Source of the DNA: Cryptomeria japonica
Taxonomy: Eukaryota > Streptophyta > Pinopsida > Cupressales > Cupressaceae
Length of the DNA stretch: 64,000 nucleotides
NCBI RefSeq assembly: GCF_030272615.1
Contig: NC_081410.1
Span: 224,429,415 to 224,493,414 of the forward strand
Direction of reading: 5' to 3'
In this document: positions 43,750 through 55,653 of the stretch, piece by piece
Layout of the letters: each line of letters starts with the position of its first letter
Numbering within the stretch: the stretch's first letter is position 1
Position numbers and translations under genes: made by a program
The notes under the pieces: model-generated
Databases searched by the model: none
Seen by the model: only the letters and a program-made list of their open reading frames with translations
Told to the model about the DNA's origin: nothing

Positions 43750-46128
43750 TATTGGTATTATGTTGTCAATGATGTCAATCGGTATGGGATGATCACTGGT
43801 AGAAGAGATGTGTGTGCAACATTGTTATGAAGGAGTACAGGATGTGATATCTTGCATATCACCTTGTGTTGTAGAACACTGGTAAAGATAAGGAAGATGA
43901 CCTTAGGAGTCACCAATACACAAGTTGATGCCTGACTTGTGTGATGAGATAGAAAGATGTTTGAGTAGTTGTTTGTGATGAAGAGGCAGAATATTATCTA
44001 AATCACATCAACATTAGAAGAGAAGAATGAACTAGTATTCTATGAGGCTGCAAAACTACTAGACCCTCACCGGTTGAAGATGCAGTCATCATGAGGAGTA
44101 ATGAATAAACAATGAGTGTGTCTGCACCGGATCACATGTGCCTATTTAAAGATATGTTGCACAAATAGGGAACTCACATGATCAGATGACAAGGTGTTAC
44201 TCCACCAAGTAAGTGGGGCTTATCTCCTATATGCCTTGAGGCACTCTAGTTTGGTGAGATAAGAAGTGAATAGGCAAAAGCAAGTACTTGAAAGATCACA
44301 CTAGATCCACCGGTGAATTGAGGGAATTTCTTAAGTACATGAGATCAGGTTTATGCACTGGACTGACTGAGAAGACATTCTGAAGAAGAGTGATAGGTTT
44401 GTCATTCAAACAAACTAGCTAAGTAGATACAATCAGAGGAGAATGGTCTGATCGATGAAGGAGTCTAGCAAAGGTTGATGACTGGTGTCATCAAGCGTGA
44501 TAACTGGTATGTAAGCCCATCGGTAATATGAGCAAGGTGTAGATGCAGATGACTCTCCACCTTGGGGTACTAAGAAAATGAGATTTCTCAAAGAAAGACA
44601 TGTCTGACGATCGGTCAAGGTGTTCCACCCATAGTTCAGCAGGATGTAGACATGATGAGGATACTGGTACAGTGTGTGATAATGGCAGGGTTAGCAAACC
44701 GAAAGGAAAGAGGAACCGGTTGAGTAGCTGGTTGGTGATCCCATTTGGACCAACATGAAGTGCCAAGCTAGTAGTTAGTTGATATGGATGCCACATGGAG
44801 TCAACGTGGAAAACCTGCATTTGGATAAAGATGGAATGTACATTGACAGGGTTGTTGCAGGGTTGGTCAGCTTTAATGAAAGGTCACACAAATCATGGGA
44901 CTTGCTGCAGAGCAATTGCAAGGGTTTGTGGCTCGAGGTCTGGAAGACAACTATGAGTCAGCCTAGAGTGATTGAGAAGATTGAGGCAATAGAGGAAACA
45001 ACACAAAAAATCTTTTGTGATTGACCAAGGGATCAACCATTAGGGTAAAAAGCAAGTCACTAGAGATGGAAGGTATGAGTCAAGAGATGCAAATATGGCA
45101 GAGTTGTGAAATTGGATGTCAGAAAGATCATATCATGCAAGATCTAATTGGATTTGGTTTGCCTCAAGGATGGTGATGAAACCCTAACTACCTAGATTTT
45201 GAAATGGTTTTTGGAGGGAAAACCTATCTATAAGTATGTGGCAGAAGAGAATGTTTGGTGATGCTGAATAGTTGAATATGGTGTGATTGCAAAGTTGAAA
45301 ACTTTTGCAAGTAAGAGAAAATCAGCCAAGTGCTCAACAAGCATCTGAAAAGGAAGTTGGAGAGAGAAAGAACCCGGTTGAAGCATTCAATCAGTTGGAG
45401 AGAAGAACTGGTAGTGTTCTACTGGAAATGTAGAAGTGAAGGAGGTTGTAGAGAAGATAAACAAAGAACTGGTAGAGAGGAGAATTGGTGAAAAGTAGAG
45501 CAATGAAGAGGAGATTCAGTGAGAGAAGTACAAAAGAGAGATAAACTAGTAAGTCTTACTAGCAAAGAAGGAGCAGGTGAAGAGTAGCAGAGAAGTGAGT
45601 CGATGAAGCAGAGAAGGTATCTCACCGATAGAGTAAGATAGACATAATTGTTGCAAGATTCACTTGCAAAAAGATAACCACTTATCTATTTGATGTTTAC
45701 ATTGTGAACACTAAGTTGTAGCTTGGTGCAGGGGTTGTATTTCCTTGGGTTGGTGCCTTAAATTCAAGGGTTGGTACTCCTTTGGGTTGTAGCCCATAAA
45801 TCAGGTAGGGGTTGGTGCTCCTTGGGTTGGTACCCTAAACTTTGTAACTGTGTTTACTGTGAGGTTGGATTGGAGTAGTAGACTCCAACAACATTGCTCA
45901 CCGAGGTTTTTCCTATCTTGGCTTTTGGGTTTTCCTTATATATGTTGGTGTTATGTGATGTCTCCTTGTGAGTGTGTTTTCTTTTAAGATAGTCTCCTCT
46001 ATAACTGGTAAGTTTACATTGAGTTAAATCTATCAACCAATATGCTCCCATAGGATTGCTAAAAGTGAAGAGATTTGAGAACCACTGATTCACCCCCTCC
46101 CCCTCTCAATGGTGCATTTTGTCTAACA
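43750..46128 (+). repeat. 5' LTR of element F
   Basis: 2379 bp, TATTGGTATT to GTCTAACA. It contains a G-rich tandem block (about 45,725-45,840), the conserved CACCGAGGTTTTTCC block (45,900) and the C-rich tract (46,091). Small reading frames inside (for example 44,779-45,024) also occur in the other LTR but show no sign of selection. Confidence 0.88.
45725..45840 (+). repeat. G-rich tandem block in the F LTR
   Basis: Repeated GGGGTTGGTGCTCC and CTTGGGTTGGTGCC units. The matching block in the 3' LTR (51,060-51,195) has one more CCTTGGGTTGGTGCC unit. Confidence 0.75.
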
Positions 46129-46129
46129 A

Positions 46130-46142
46130 TTGGTATCAGAGC
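46130..46142 (+). other. Primer binding site of element F (tRNA-Met type)
   Basis: TTGGTATCAGAGC, one base after the 5' LTR. Confidence 0.93.
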
Positions 46143-46201
46143 ATAGGTTCCCAATTAGAAGAGTATTCTCCAACTTGGGTAGATTTCGGCCTAAGGACAC
46201 A

Positions 46202-48030
46202 ATGGTTTGTTTAGTATCAATCTCCGCTCTTGTATTTAATGGTTCAAACTTTTCTGTTTGGTGTTGCAGAATGGAATTTTTCCTATCCTCCTTAGGGTTT
46301 GATGTATGGATGTCAGTAGTTGATGGTCTCCCTAGAAAGGTCAATCCTCCTACCGGATTTGTAAAAGAAAGAAGAAACCAGTGCAATGAATAAGCCATGA
46401 AGGCTATTTTCAATGGACTCATCAGTGATGTCTCTCATAGGTGGACAAGTGTAAAACAACAAAGAGCTTATTGGAAAGATTGAAGAAGCTCTATGGAAAT
46501 GAACCCTCAACTGTAGAACCAAAAATTGAAGCAAATATGAGAAATACCTCTCATATTTATCTGGATGATGAATATAGATCTGCTAGCAACCATAGTAGTG
46601 ATGATGAAGGAGCTCAACTCTTCGTGGCCGAAGAATCTAAAAGTGGTTGGGCAAATAATTCCCCTCAACAAAATATGTTGAGCAGTGATGATGATGAAGA
46701 GGAAGACATGGAAAATAGATCCTGCCATCAAAATCCTTCTGAAGATGAAGAAGCAATAGAAGTTGACCTTGAAGGAGAGCTTGTAAATAATCTTAAAGAA
46801 CTCAATAGAGTTAAAAGGGAATATAAGCTATTCAAGAATACTGCTATTTTGGAGCAGAACCAGTTAGTCAAATGCCTTGAAGAATTTGAGAAATGCATCT
46901 TAGAGTTGAAGACTCGGGCAGAAGACACCAAGAAATGCGGGTGTGAAGATCTAGGTTCTAAGCTAGAGATAAAAGACAAAAAATTTCAGTGGCTGCTTGA
47001 AGAAAACAAAGGCCAGACTTCTCTAGTTAGAAATTTTCCTCTAAAGAAGGTTGACTTGACCACAACTGGTATGGACTTGTAGACAAAAGTGAAGATCAAT
47101 GTTGTAAGAAGGAATATTCATACAGATCCCAGAGGTAAGGGGAAGATGGAAGAAGAAAACTCCACTGGAAGTAGGAAGATGAGGAAGTAGCAAAGGAGAT
47201 CCTCCATCGGCAGAGGATAGAAAAATTCTACCACCCACAGGGGGAAGAAAGTGTTGGAGAAGAAGAATAGATCAGATGGAAGAGGTGCTCAAAATGGACA
47301 ACCAAGGACCCATTCTCAAAAAGGTGAAGATGGGAATGCAAAACTGACAAGATCTCCTCATGCATGGAAAAGTAAATATGTAAGTCATATGCCATCATTT
47401 ACCAGTTACTGCTTTACATGTAATTATTATGGCCATAAGGTAAGGAATTTAGAAAGAGATCTAGAAAGAATAATGTAGGATCTCATAGAAATCATGCTTA
47501 TGGGAAGGATGTATCTAGAAGTAGATACATGCATGTTCCTTCTCCTAGTTATGCAAAGATTGTTTGTCATAACTACAATGGATCTGGCCATAGAGAGTTT
47601 GAATGTAGGAAGAGGAACCTGCAGTTACATGGAGATCAAAAAAATGGTCATGCTCTACAAATAGGCAAAGACAAAGCATATGGAAGACAAATATATGCTT
47701 GGAACCAAAGGAGAAATGTTCCTGCAAGAGTAAGAGGTTCACCGGTTTCATTTACTAGTCAAAGAAACATGACCAGGAGAAGATGGTCAAACTGGTATGT
47801 CAAGAGATTTCCCAATCATAATGTTGGGATGAATGTTGTGTGCTACTATAGCACTACTTCTAGTTGTAATGAAGAATCAGGAAATGGAAGGACCCATTCA
47901 ACAGAAAAAGGAAAGACCTGCTCTCGAGTCTGGAAATAGGAAGAAGAATGAGTCCAAGAAGGTATGGAGGAAGAAGACCGTGAACCGGCACTATGCACTC
48001 ATTGCACAGGTGATATCTTCTAAGGCCTAA
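46202..48030 (+). pseudogene. Element F gag
   Basis: The ATG at 46,202 gives a UBN2-like N-terminus (ALVFNGSNFSVWCCRMEFFL, SSLGFDVWMSVVDG). After a TAA at 46,391 and a frame change it continues with KCKTTKSLLERLKKLYGNEP (46,450 on), an acidic Ser-rich segment (DDDEEEDMENRS) and a coiled coil (46,780-47,030). Basic linkers and two degenerate zinc knuckles follow: CFTCNYYGHKVRNLE near 47,411, which lacks the last Cys, and CHNYNGSGHREFEC near 47,567, which lacks the second Cys. Frames alternate, so it cannot be expressed whole. The C-terminal end near 48,030 is approximate. Confidence 0.78.
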
Positions 48031-49112
48031 AGGAGATGCAGGATCTTAGGGGGAGTAATGCACATTGAAACAATCATTCACCTCCTCTATGAAGATGGCA
48101 ACATGGAAAAATGTGCTAGTATGAAAGAGGAAAATGCAAAGATGAGTGTGTGTAGATGTTGCCTTGACTACACACCTTCAGATTAGTGATGGATCACCAC
48201 TGCATATGTCAAGAAGTAATGGTTAAAAATTGGTATCATATGTTAACCAGTATGTGCAGGATGTTACTAGTATAACCGCTAATAGGAACTTGCAGGTTAT
48301 AGATGACAATGAAGTTGGAAGTTCATTGCATAACCCTGATAGCATGGAATAAGGAGTTAGTGTCTCAGGTGGTATTAAAAAATACTTGAATGACATATGA
48401 TTGGCCAAGGTTATTGATAATGCAGGCATGCATATTTTGGGCTAACCGGTTTTGATTTCTGGCATGATGATAACATTGTCTGGCATTGAGTAGATCCAAA
48501 ATCATGTCATAAGCTATAGTGGATATAATGGAGTTGAAGGATCATCATATGATCACATATGCACAACTGAACCAGTATATGGAGGAAATTAGAGTCTCAG
48601 TACTATACATGACAGGATATGAGGACCTGAGATGTATGACTTGGGGGGAGTTCAAGTGCTCATCATGAAGAGTCTCATAATGAAGAGTCGGCTTTCTTGA
48701 ACTTGTAGGGATACTTACCACTCAAAATAAAGGAGATGGAATTTGTAGAGGTGTTGCAGGTTGACCGATAGGTGAGCAGTATTCACTGACACATCAACAA
48801 TTGGTATCAGTCATTCTTGAAAAAATGAGCTCAAATGGTTTCGTACCTGCCTACTCAGTCAATTTCAATTGATGTTTAAGTTCCCCATCTCAAGTGTTGT
48901 GACTTGAGAAGATGTAACAACTGGTGACAAGATAACAAGGGGCATCAAAGGAAGTGTTACATCCAATAAAGACAAAATGGGAGAAATAATTATGTCAGTG
49001 ACCAATAAATATAGGGAGGAATGATATCCTGATAGTGCCCTTTGTCATTATTGTCAAAGGGGGAGAAGGATTCTGTAGTATGTCAGATACTACATTTATT
49101 GACATCAATGCC
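48031..49112 (+). other. Noncoding interior of element F where pol is missing
   Basis: About 1.1 kb without any supportable frame or pol motif. It includes a purine tract TGTCAAAGGGGGAGAAGG (49,053-49,070) 43 bases before the true polypurine tract. Confidence 0.65.
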
Positions 49113-49124
49113 AAAGGGGGATAT
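49113..49124 (+). other. Polypurine tract of element F
   Basis: AAAGGGGGATAT directly before the 3' LTR. Confidence 0.88.
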
Positions 49125-51473
49125 TATTGGCATTATGTTGTCATTGATGTCAACCAATATGGGATGATCACCGGTAGAAGAGATGTGCGTGCAACACTGT
49201 TATGAAGGAGTACATGATGTGATATCTTGGATATCACCTTGTGTTGCTAAACATCGGTAAAGATAAGGATGATGACCTCAAGAGTCAACAATACACAAGT
49301 TGATGCCTGACTTGTGTGATGAAGAGGCAGAATGTTATCTAAATCACATCGACATTGGAAGAGAAGAATGAACCAGTATACTGTGAGGTTGCAAAACTAC
49401 TGGACCCTCACTGGTTGAAGATGCAGTCATCATGAGAAGTACTGAATAAATAGTGAGTGTGTTCACACTGGATCACATGTGCCTATTTAAAGATATGTTG
49501 CACAAACAAGGAACTCACATGAGCAGATGACAAGGTGTTACTCCAAGTAAGTGGGGCTTATCTCCTATATGCATTGAGGCACTATAGTTTGGTGAGATAT
49601 GAAGTGAATAGGAAAAAGAAAGGACTTGAAGGATCACACTAGATCCACCAGTGAATTGAGGGAATTTCTTAAGTACATGAGATCAAGTTTATGCACTGGA
49701 TTGATAGAGAAGGCATGCTGAAGAAGAGTGATAGGTTTGTCATTCAGACAAACTGGCTGAGCAGATATAGTCAGAGGAGAGTGATCTGATTGATGAAGGA
49801 GTCTAGCAAAGGTTGATGACCGGTGTCATCAAGCATGATAATCGATATGTAAGCCCATTGGTAATATGAGTAAGGTGCAGATGCAGATGACTCTCCACCT
49901 TGGGGTAATGAGAAAATGAGATTTCTCAAAGAAAGACATGTCTGACGGCTGGCCAAGTTGTTCCACCCACAGTTCAACAGGATGCAAACATGATGAGGAT
50001 ACCGATACAGTGTGTGATAATGGCAGGGTTAGCAAACCAACAGGAAAGAGGAACCAATTGAGTAGCTGGTTGGTGATCCCATTTGGACCAACATGAAGTG
50101 CCAAGCCGGCAGTTAGTCGATATGGATGCTACATGGAGTCAACATGGCAAAATTGCATTTGGATAAAGATGGAATGTACATTGACAAGGTTGTTGCAGGG
50201 TTGGTCAGCTTTAATGAAAGGTCACAGAAATCACAGGACTTGCTACAGAGTGATTGCAGGGGTTTGTGGCTCGAGGTCTGGAAGACAACTATGAGTCAGC
50301 CTAGAGTGATTGAGAAGATCAAGATGATAGAGGAAACAACACAACAGATCTTTTATGATTGACCAAGGGATCAACCATTAGGGTAAAAAGCAAGTCGCCA
50401 GAGATGGAAGGCGTGATTCAGGAGATGCGAAGCTGGCAGAGTTGTGAAATTGGATGTTAGAAAGATTAGATCATGCAAGATCTGATTGGATTTAGTTTGC
50501 CTCGAGGATGGTGAGGAAACCCTAACTGCCTAGATTTTGAATTGGTTTTTGGAGGGAAAACCTATCTATAAGTATGTTGCAGAAGAGAATGTTTGGTGCT
50601 GTTGAATAGTTGAATATGGTGTGATTATGAAATTGAAGACTTCTGCAAGTAAGAGAAAATAATCCAAGTGCTCAACAAGCATCTGAAAAGGGAGTGGGAG
50701 AGAGAAAGAACTTGGTTCAAGCATTCAACTGGTTGGAGAGAAGAACCGATAGTGTTCTATTGGAAATGCAGAAGTGAAGGAGGCTATAGAGAAGATAAAC
50801 AAAGAACCGACAAAGAGGAGAATTGATGAAAAGCGGAGTAGTGAAGAGGAGATTCAATGAGAGTGGTAGAGAACAGAGATAAACTGGTAAGTCTTACCAG
50901 CAAAGAAGTAGCAGGTGAAGAGCAGCAGAGAAGTGAGTCGGTGAAGCAGAGAAGGTATCTCACCGATAGAGTAAGATAGACATAATTGTTGCAAGATTCA
51001 CTCGCAACAAGATAACCACTTATGTATTTGATGTTTACATTGTGAACATTGAGTTGTAGCTCGGTGCAAGGGTTGTAGCTCCTTGGGTTGGTGCCCTAAA
51101 GTTAGGGGTTGGTGCTCCTTTGGGTTGTAGCCCATAAATTAGGTAGGGGTTGGTGCTCCTTGGGTTGGTGCCCCTTGGGTTGGTGCCCTAAACTTTGTAA
51201 CTATGTTTACTATGAGGTTGGATTGGAGCAGTAGACTCCAATGACATTTCTCACCCAGGTTTTTCCAATCTTGGGTTTTCCTCGTATATGCTGGTGTTAT
51301 GTGAGTCTCCTTGTGAGTGTGTTTTCTTTTAAGACAGTCTCCTCTATAATTGGTAAGTTTGCATTGAGTTAAATATATCAACTAGTATGCTCCCATAAGA
51401 TTACTAAAAGTGAAGAGATTTGAGAACCACTGATTCACCCCCTCCCCCTCTCAATGGTGCATTGTGTCTAATA
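49125..51473 (+). repeat. 3' LTR of element F
   Basis: 2349 bp, TATTGGCATT to GTCTAATA (the 5' LTR ends GTCTAACA). It is alignable with the 5' LTR throughout, with many substitutions and indels, indicating an older insertion than G or B. Confidence 0.88.
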
Positions 51474-52900
51474 GTAACAAGAACACGTGCTTTTGTACCC
51501 TTCAATGGAGGCAACCCTTTGAATTTGACCCTACATGATCCTATACCAGGAGTAGCTTTGAAGAGTCTTCCTAGTTTCACTGGTGAAGACCACGTTACAC
51601 CCATTGAGCACATAAGAGATATAGCATCTCTATGTGTAGTTCACCATATAACCCAAGAAAATGTAGCACTCAAGCTACTGGAAGCATCATTCAAAGGCAA
51701 AGCATTACAATGGTTCAGGTGCTTGCAAATTAATTTGGTTACTGATTGGGATGATTTGGGTGACAAGCTAACGAATCAGTTTGCAGATAAATCAGATCAC
51801 CTATAATTGGTTGAGAAGATGACCACTATCAAGAGGGCACCGCAAGAGAAGATGATTGATTTTAATTACCATTTTGAGCGAACCTGGAATAGAATTCCTA
51901 CAATGGTAAAGCCTTCTCCTGAACATGTATTTTTATATTATTTGAGAGCTTTAAATAGCGACATTTTTGTTATGATTCAATCTATGGGTGGGGTTACATT
52001 ACCAAAAGCTTATGATTTATCTATTAGAGCAGAAAATAGCCTTATACAAGCTGGTAAAATTGCCCCTAGGCCTCCTATGCCCATTTTTCCCAATATACAA
52101 CCATTGATGCCTTTACAAGTACCTCCTATAGCTGCAATACTTGTTCCAGCACTAGGTTTTCAAAATTATGTTCAAAATAATGTTGTAGTAGACTCATCAA
52201 AGCAACTACAGATGTTACAAGAGATGTTTATAAAGAATGTTGAAGCAACTCAACAAATCCAGCAGACTATGCAAAATTTTGGCAATGAATTGGTAAACCT
52301 CAAGAAAAATCAGAACCAAAATCAAAGGTATCAAGCCCCATATCAAGCTCCTTATCAACCCAATAGGCCTATCTACCAAGTTGATGCTCAGAATCAAATT
52401 AGAAACTACAACAATAGGCAAAACCAATAGTATAATCAAAATACTACTAGCAATTCTAAATAAATCATTTTTGCTCAAAACAATATGGCACAAAAGTGGT
52501 GTTTTCCTTGCCAACAACCTCATAACCAAACATCATGCCAAAATGCAATGAATTCTCAATCACAAGCTTTGATGGTTCAAAATAACATGTCTTATCAAGA
52601 TGCAGGTATAAATGAGGAACCAAAAGTTCCTAAGTTGGCTATGATGAATTTTGTGGAGTTAATCATTCACAAGCACAAAATAGACCTTTTTCACCTGTTG
52701 CAAAAAATACAAGGTCAAAGATACGTGCTATTGACATTGGACAACAAGCTGCAAATAATCAACAGCAAGCTATAAATAATGGACAACAACAAAATAAATC
52801 TACACATCAGCCAGATAAAGGAAAACAACAAGCTTCTACAAGTCAACAAGTTGTTAGCACACCTCCACCTATCCAAAATGTGTAGATTTTACCAAGAGGA
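51474..52900 (+). pseudogene. Element E gag, capsid and zinc-knuckle part
   Basis: The frame enters from the F junction (VTRTRAFVPFNGGN) and carries the Gypsy capsid domain: SLPSFTGEDHVTPIEHIRDI, LLEASFKGKALQWFRCL, APQEKMIDFNYHFERTWNRI, FLYYLRALNSDIF. A Gln/Asn-rich stretch and a knuckle-like CFPCQQPHNQTSC (about 52,500) follow. There is a TAA at 51,804, further stops at about 52,428 and 52,461, and a frameshift near 52,655. After the shift the tail is Gln/Asn/Pro-rich up to protease. Confidence 0.8.
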
Positions 52901-53019
52901 CAACCTGTAGCACCTAAAGAACAACAGAATGTTCAATCTCAGTCAAATCCAACTTAGCCAGAGCCCGTTGTTCCAAAAGTACAACACAAGGTTAGTGGTG
53001 TTCCATTTAATATTGTTAA

Positions 53020-53683
53020 ATCTATGGCAAAAACCAATGTTTCCATGACAATGATAGATGCATTGCAAATTCTTGGACAAAAGGAATTGTTGAGAGACAA
53101 ATTGGATAATCTTTCCTTGACTAATGAGCCTCAGAAAGATCATCCCATAGTTGCATTAGCTAATGATGTCCCAGTTAAGAACAATCAGTCAATCCAAACA
53201 ACAAAGCCTCCTCCATTTTTTGTAACATTGATAATTGGCAACCATCTAGTCCACAATTTCTTGATACACTCAGGAGCCAGTAGTTCAATTATGCCCAAAG
53301 ACCTTGTAGATAAACTTGGTCTAAATTATGAGCCTGTTTCTAGAGGAGTTGTGCAGTTAGATGGAACAATAGTTAAGTCAGTTGGATTGGTCAAAGATCT
53401 TGGATTGACCTTGCATGCTTGTCCTAATTTTGTAATACCTTAGGATATGTACATAGATGACTTACCTCCACATTTTTCTATTTGCCTATCTAGAGATTTC
53501 ACAGCAAAATTAGGAGGATACCTTTCTGTTGATTGGTCACACTTATTTTTTAGAACTCGATATGGTACTAAGGTTACCATTAAGTCAGAACCCCAAGACA
53601 CTTGCCACTTAGAACCATATACCCCAAGTCCTATAAATGCAAATCTTACCATCAGAGACTATGAGGAGTTACCACCTATCTAG
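53020..53683 (+). pseudogene. Element E protease, catalytic Asp lost
   Basis: A conserved leader (VSMTMIDALQILGQKELL) is followed by the retropepsin domain from about 53,205: PPPFFVTLIIGNHLVHNFL, then IHSGASSSIMPKDLVDKLGL. The Gypsy active site is normally DSGA. Here codon 53,267-53,269 is CAC, so the catalytic Asp is His. The flap and C-terminal part (GVVQLDGTIVKSVGLVKDLG, HACPNFVIP) follow, then a TAG and the linker to 53,683. The frame is shared with the RNase H segment downstream, with stops at 53,441, 53,681 and about 53,863. Confidence 0.83.
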
Positions 53684-53881
53684 GATCCAGATACACCTGT
53701 TCAAGGCATACCTAATGTGAATTTGGATGAGTGGGCAGCCCATAAAATGCTAGAAGATCCTTTCATCAGTATGGATGAAATAGCTCTTGGTGTTTATATG
53801 ATTCATGAGGAGGATTATGTTATTCCTAAGCTTGAAAAAGAGAATATTTCTCTTGACCAGTAGTAAGAACAACAACAAAAT

Positions 53882-53995
53882 CAGGTTTGGCAGCTTTATT
53901 TTGATGGTTCAAGAGGTCAGAATGGTTTCAAAGGTGGTGTTATGCTAGTTTCACCCGAAGGTATGAGATACTACATTGCTTTTAGATTTTATTTT
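53882..53995 (+). pseudogene. Element E additional archaeal-type RNase H, N-terminal part
   Basis: In the protease frame the segment QVWQLYFDGSRGQNGFKGG then GVMLVSPEGMRYYIAF is the first strand pair of an RNase HI/RVT_3-type domain. The first catalytic Asp is at 53,903-53,905 (YFDGS). The domain is cut by element G at 53,996 and resumes at 61,575. Confidence 0.8.
53991..53995 (+). other. Left target site duplication of element G (ATTTT)
   Basis: ATTTT, identical to 61,570-61,574. Confidence 0.92.
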
Positions 53996-55584
53996 TATTG
54001 GCATTATGTGAACTAGCATGAGCCTTATGTGAACTGACATGAAGACATAATGATATTGTATGTTGTCATTAATGTCTTAATGAGACACAGTGTGAACCAG
54101 TACATGTGATAAGTGAAGAGTGAGGAACCGACATATGTGTGAACCGGTTTATATGCCAAAGTGAAGTGGCATATTTGTTCAAAATGAACCGGCACATGGA
54201 AGTACTCTATGACTACCGATTGGTAGGTAGCTTCCACTTTGGGGTTTCCGGTTGGATTACCTCAAGTCTATGTGACTCAATCGGTGATCTTTGTGTGATG
54301 AGTTAGCAGTATGATGGAGGACAGATCGTGTTGCCACGTAAGCTCTATGTGCGTGAAGGATCTTTCATGAAGATGACTATTCCTATCTACCTCGGGAATG
54401 TGCGAAGTCTATCAAACGGTGATAATGCGTGAAGGGTTGTCAGCCGCCATGAAAACGGTGGATAATAGACGATGGAGAATGTCTTGAGATCGATTCAAGA
54501 TTGTTGCATTTAATGCAGTATGATTCAACAGTCAGGATTGAACCGTTTGAATTGCTTAACCTAACTGGTTTAAGGTTTAGGATTTTTTGCTACTGACCTG
54601 TATGTTTCCTATAAGGTTGATGTTGGGTTTCTGTCTGAGGTTGTTGGAAAAAGTTGTGAGTGTGTATCCAAGGAAAGTGATATGTGATTCTTGCCAGACC
54701 AAAGGAGAGAAGAGATACCTACAAAGTGAATGTGCAAAAGGAAAAGAGGAGCCTAAAACGGATCTGAATTAGCATTAAGTGCTATTAACAAATCATTGTA
54801 ATACTTGTTGATCTCTAACCACTTCAATAGTTGTAAAATCCCCTAACAGGGTAGCCTTAACTAGCTTGATTCAAAATCTCTTAAATCAAGTAGTCTTAAC
54901 CAGCTTGTTTCAAATCCCTTAACTGGGTAACTCGAGGCTAATGAGTTCTGAGAAGCTAGAGAAGCTAAGGAGATCCTTTCAGCTATTGAGTTCTTAAAAT
55001 CCTCTAACAAGGTGACCCTACTAGGTTTAACCCTTAACTGGGTGATCCTTAATAGGATCGGTTCCTACCAGAACCTATTGTAATGTCCTTAACTAGACAA
55101 GGCTCCTAACAGAGTGGACTTCTAAAGAGTTCAAAAAGAAGCTTGTGGGTATTCATCCCCACCGTGGTTTTTCCCAGTTGGGTTTCTACATGAAAAATAT
55201 GTGTGTCATGTGTAATGCTCTTGTCTTGTGATGCTCTGTTTTATCTGTTAAGCACATGAAGGTTCTATGTTTTATGCCTGTCTATAAAACATATTGAACT
55301 CACTATTGTGAAAATCTGATGGTTAAGTTTACTAGTTTATGCATGAGAATATAATGATATTGTGGTATTGAGCTAAGAGAAAAGCTTATTGAGTGACCGG
55401 TTCATGACTGATTGAGCTATACTGGATGTTACTGGCTGTACTCTATTTTACCGGTATCCCTGTTTATTAGTCATTTGGAGTATTTAATATCAAACCAGTT
55501 TTGGATTGTATTTGTGTTTGTACTGATTCACCCCCCCCCCTCTCAGTACCGGTTTGGTACTAGTGGTTCATCATTGAGTTATCA
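53996..55584 (+). repeat. 5' LTR of element G
   Basis: It begins TATTGGCATT (the 3' LTR has TGTTGG, so the terminal G was lost after or at integration) and ends GAGTTATCA. It contains a local duplication near 54,005-54,035, a repeated CCCTTAACTGGGT-type motif (54,838-55,130), the conserved CACCGTGGTTTTTCCC block (55,159) and the C-rich tract (55,530). Confidence 0.93.
54838..55130 (+). repeat. Repeated CCC-TAAC-GGG dyad motif in the G LTR
   Basis: Variants occur about seven times: CCCCTAACAGGGT, CCCTTAACTGGGT (twice), CCTCTAACAAGGT, CTCCTAACAGAGT, TCCTTAATAGGAT and TCCTTAACTAGAC. Each is an imperfect inverted repeat around TAAC. The series is repeated in the 3' LTR (60,820-61,110). Confidence 0.7.
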
Positions 55585-55585
55585 A

Positions 55586-55598
55586 TTGGTATCAGAGC
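55586..55598 (+). other. Primer binding site of element G (tRNA-Met type)
   Basis: TTGGTATCAGAGC, one base after the 5' LTR. Confidence 0.93.
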
Positions 55599-55653
55599 AC
55601 TCCAAGTCCTCTGTGTTGTAAGCTTAACCGCTTGAGGAAAAGATCCTAGCCAA

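Larger units (their letters stand above)
43750..51473 (+). mobile_element. Element F: gag-only Copia-type element with 2.35-2.38 kb LTRs
   Basis: F is 7724 bp, with LTRs at 43,750-46,128 and 49,125-51,473, a tRNA-Met primer site, a polypurine tract, and a 3-kb interior. The interior encodes only a broken Gag (46,202-48,030), followed by about 1.1 kb without coding capacity. No protease, integrase or reverse transcriptase is found. Both LTRs start TATTGG instead of TGTTGG. It is inserted into gag of element E in the same orientation. It is a non-autonomous derivative of a Copia element. Confidence 0.88.

Noticed and set aside
44779-45024. Reading frame of about 80 codons in the F 5' LTR, also present in the 3' LTR at 50,126-50,362
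   Set aside because: Both LTRs were identical at insertion, so sharing the frame proves nothing. The differences between them are mostly amino-acid changing (I count about 13 against 4 silent), so there is no sign of selection.
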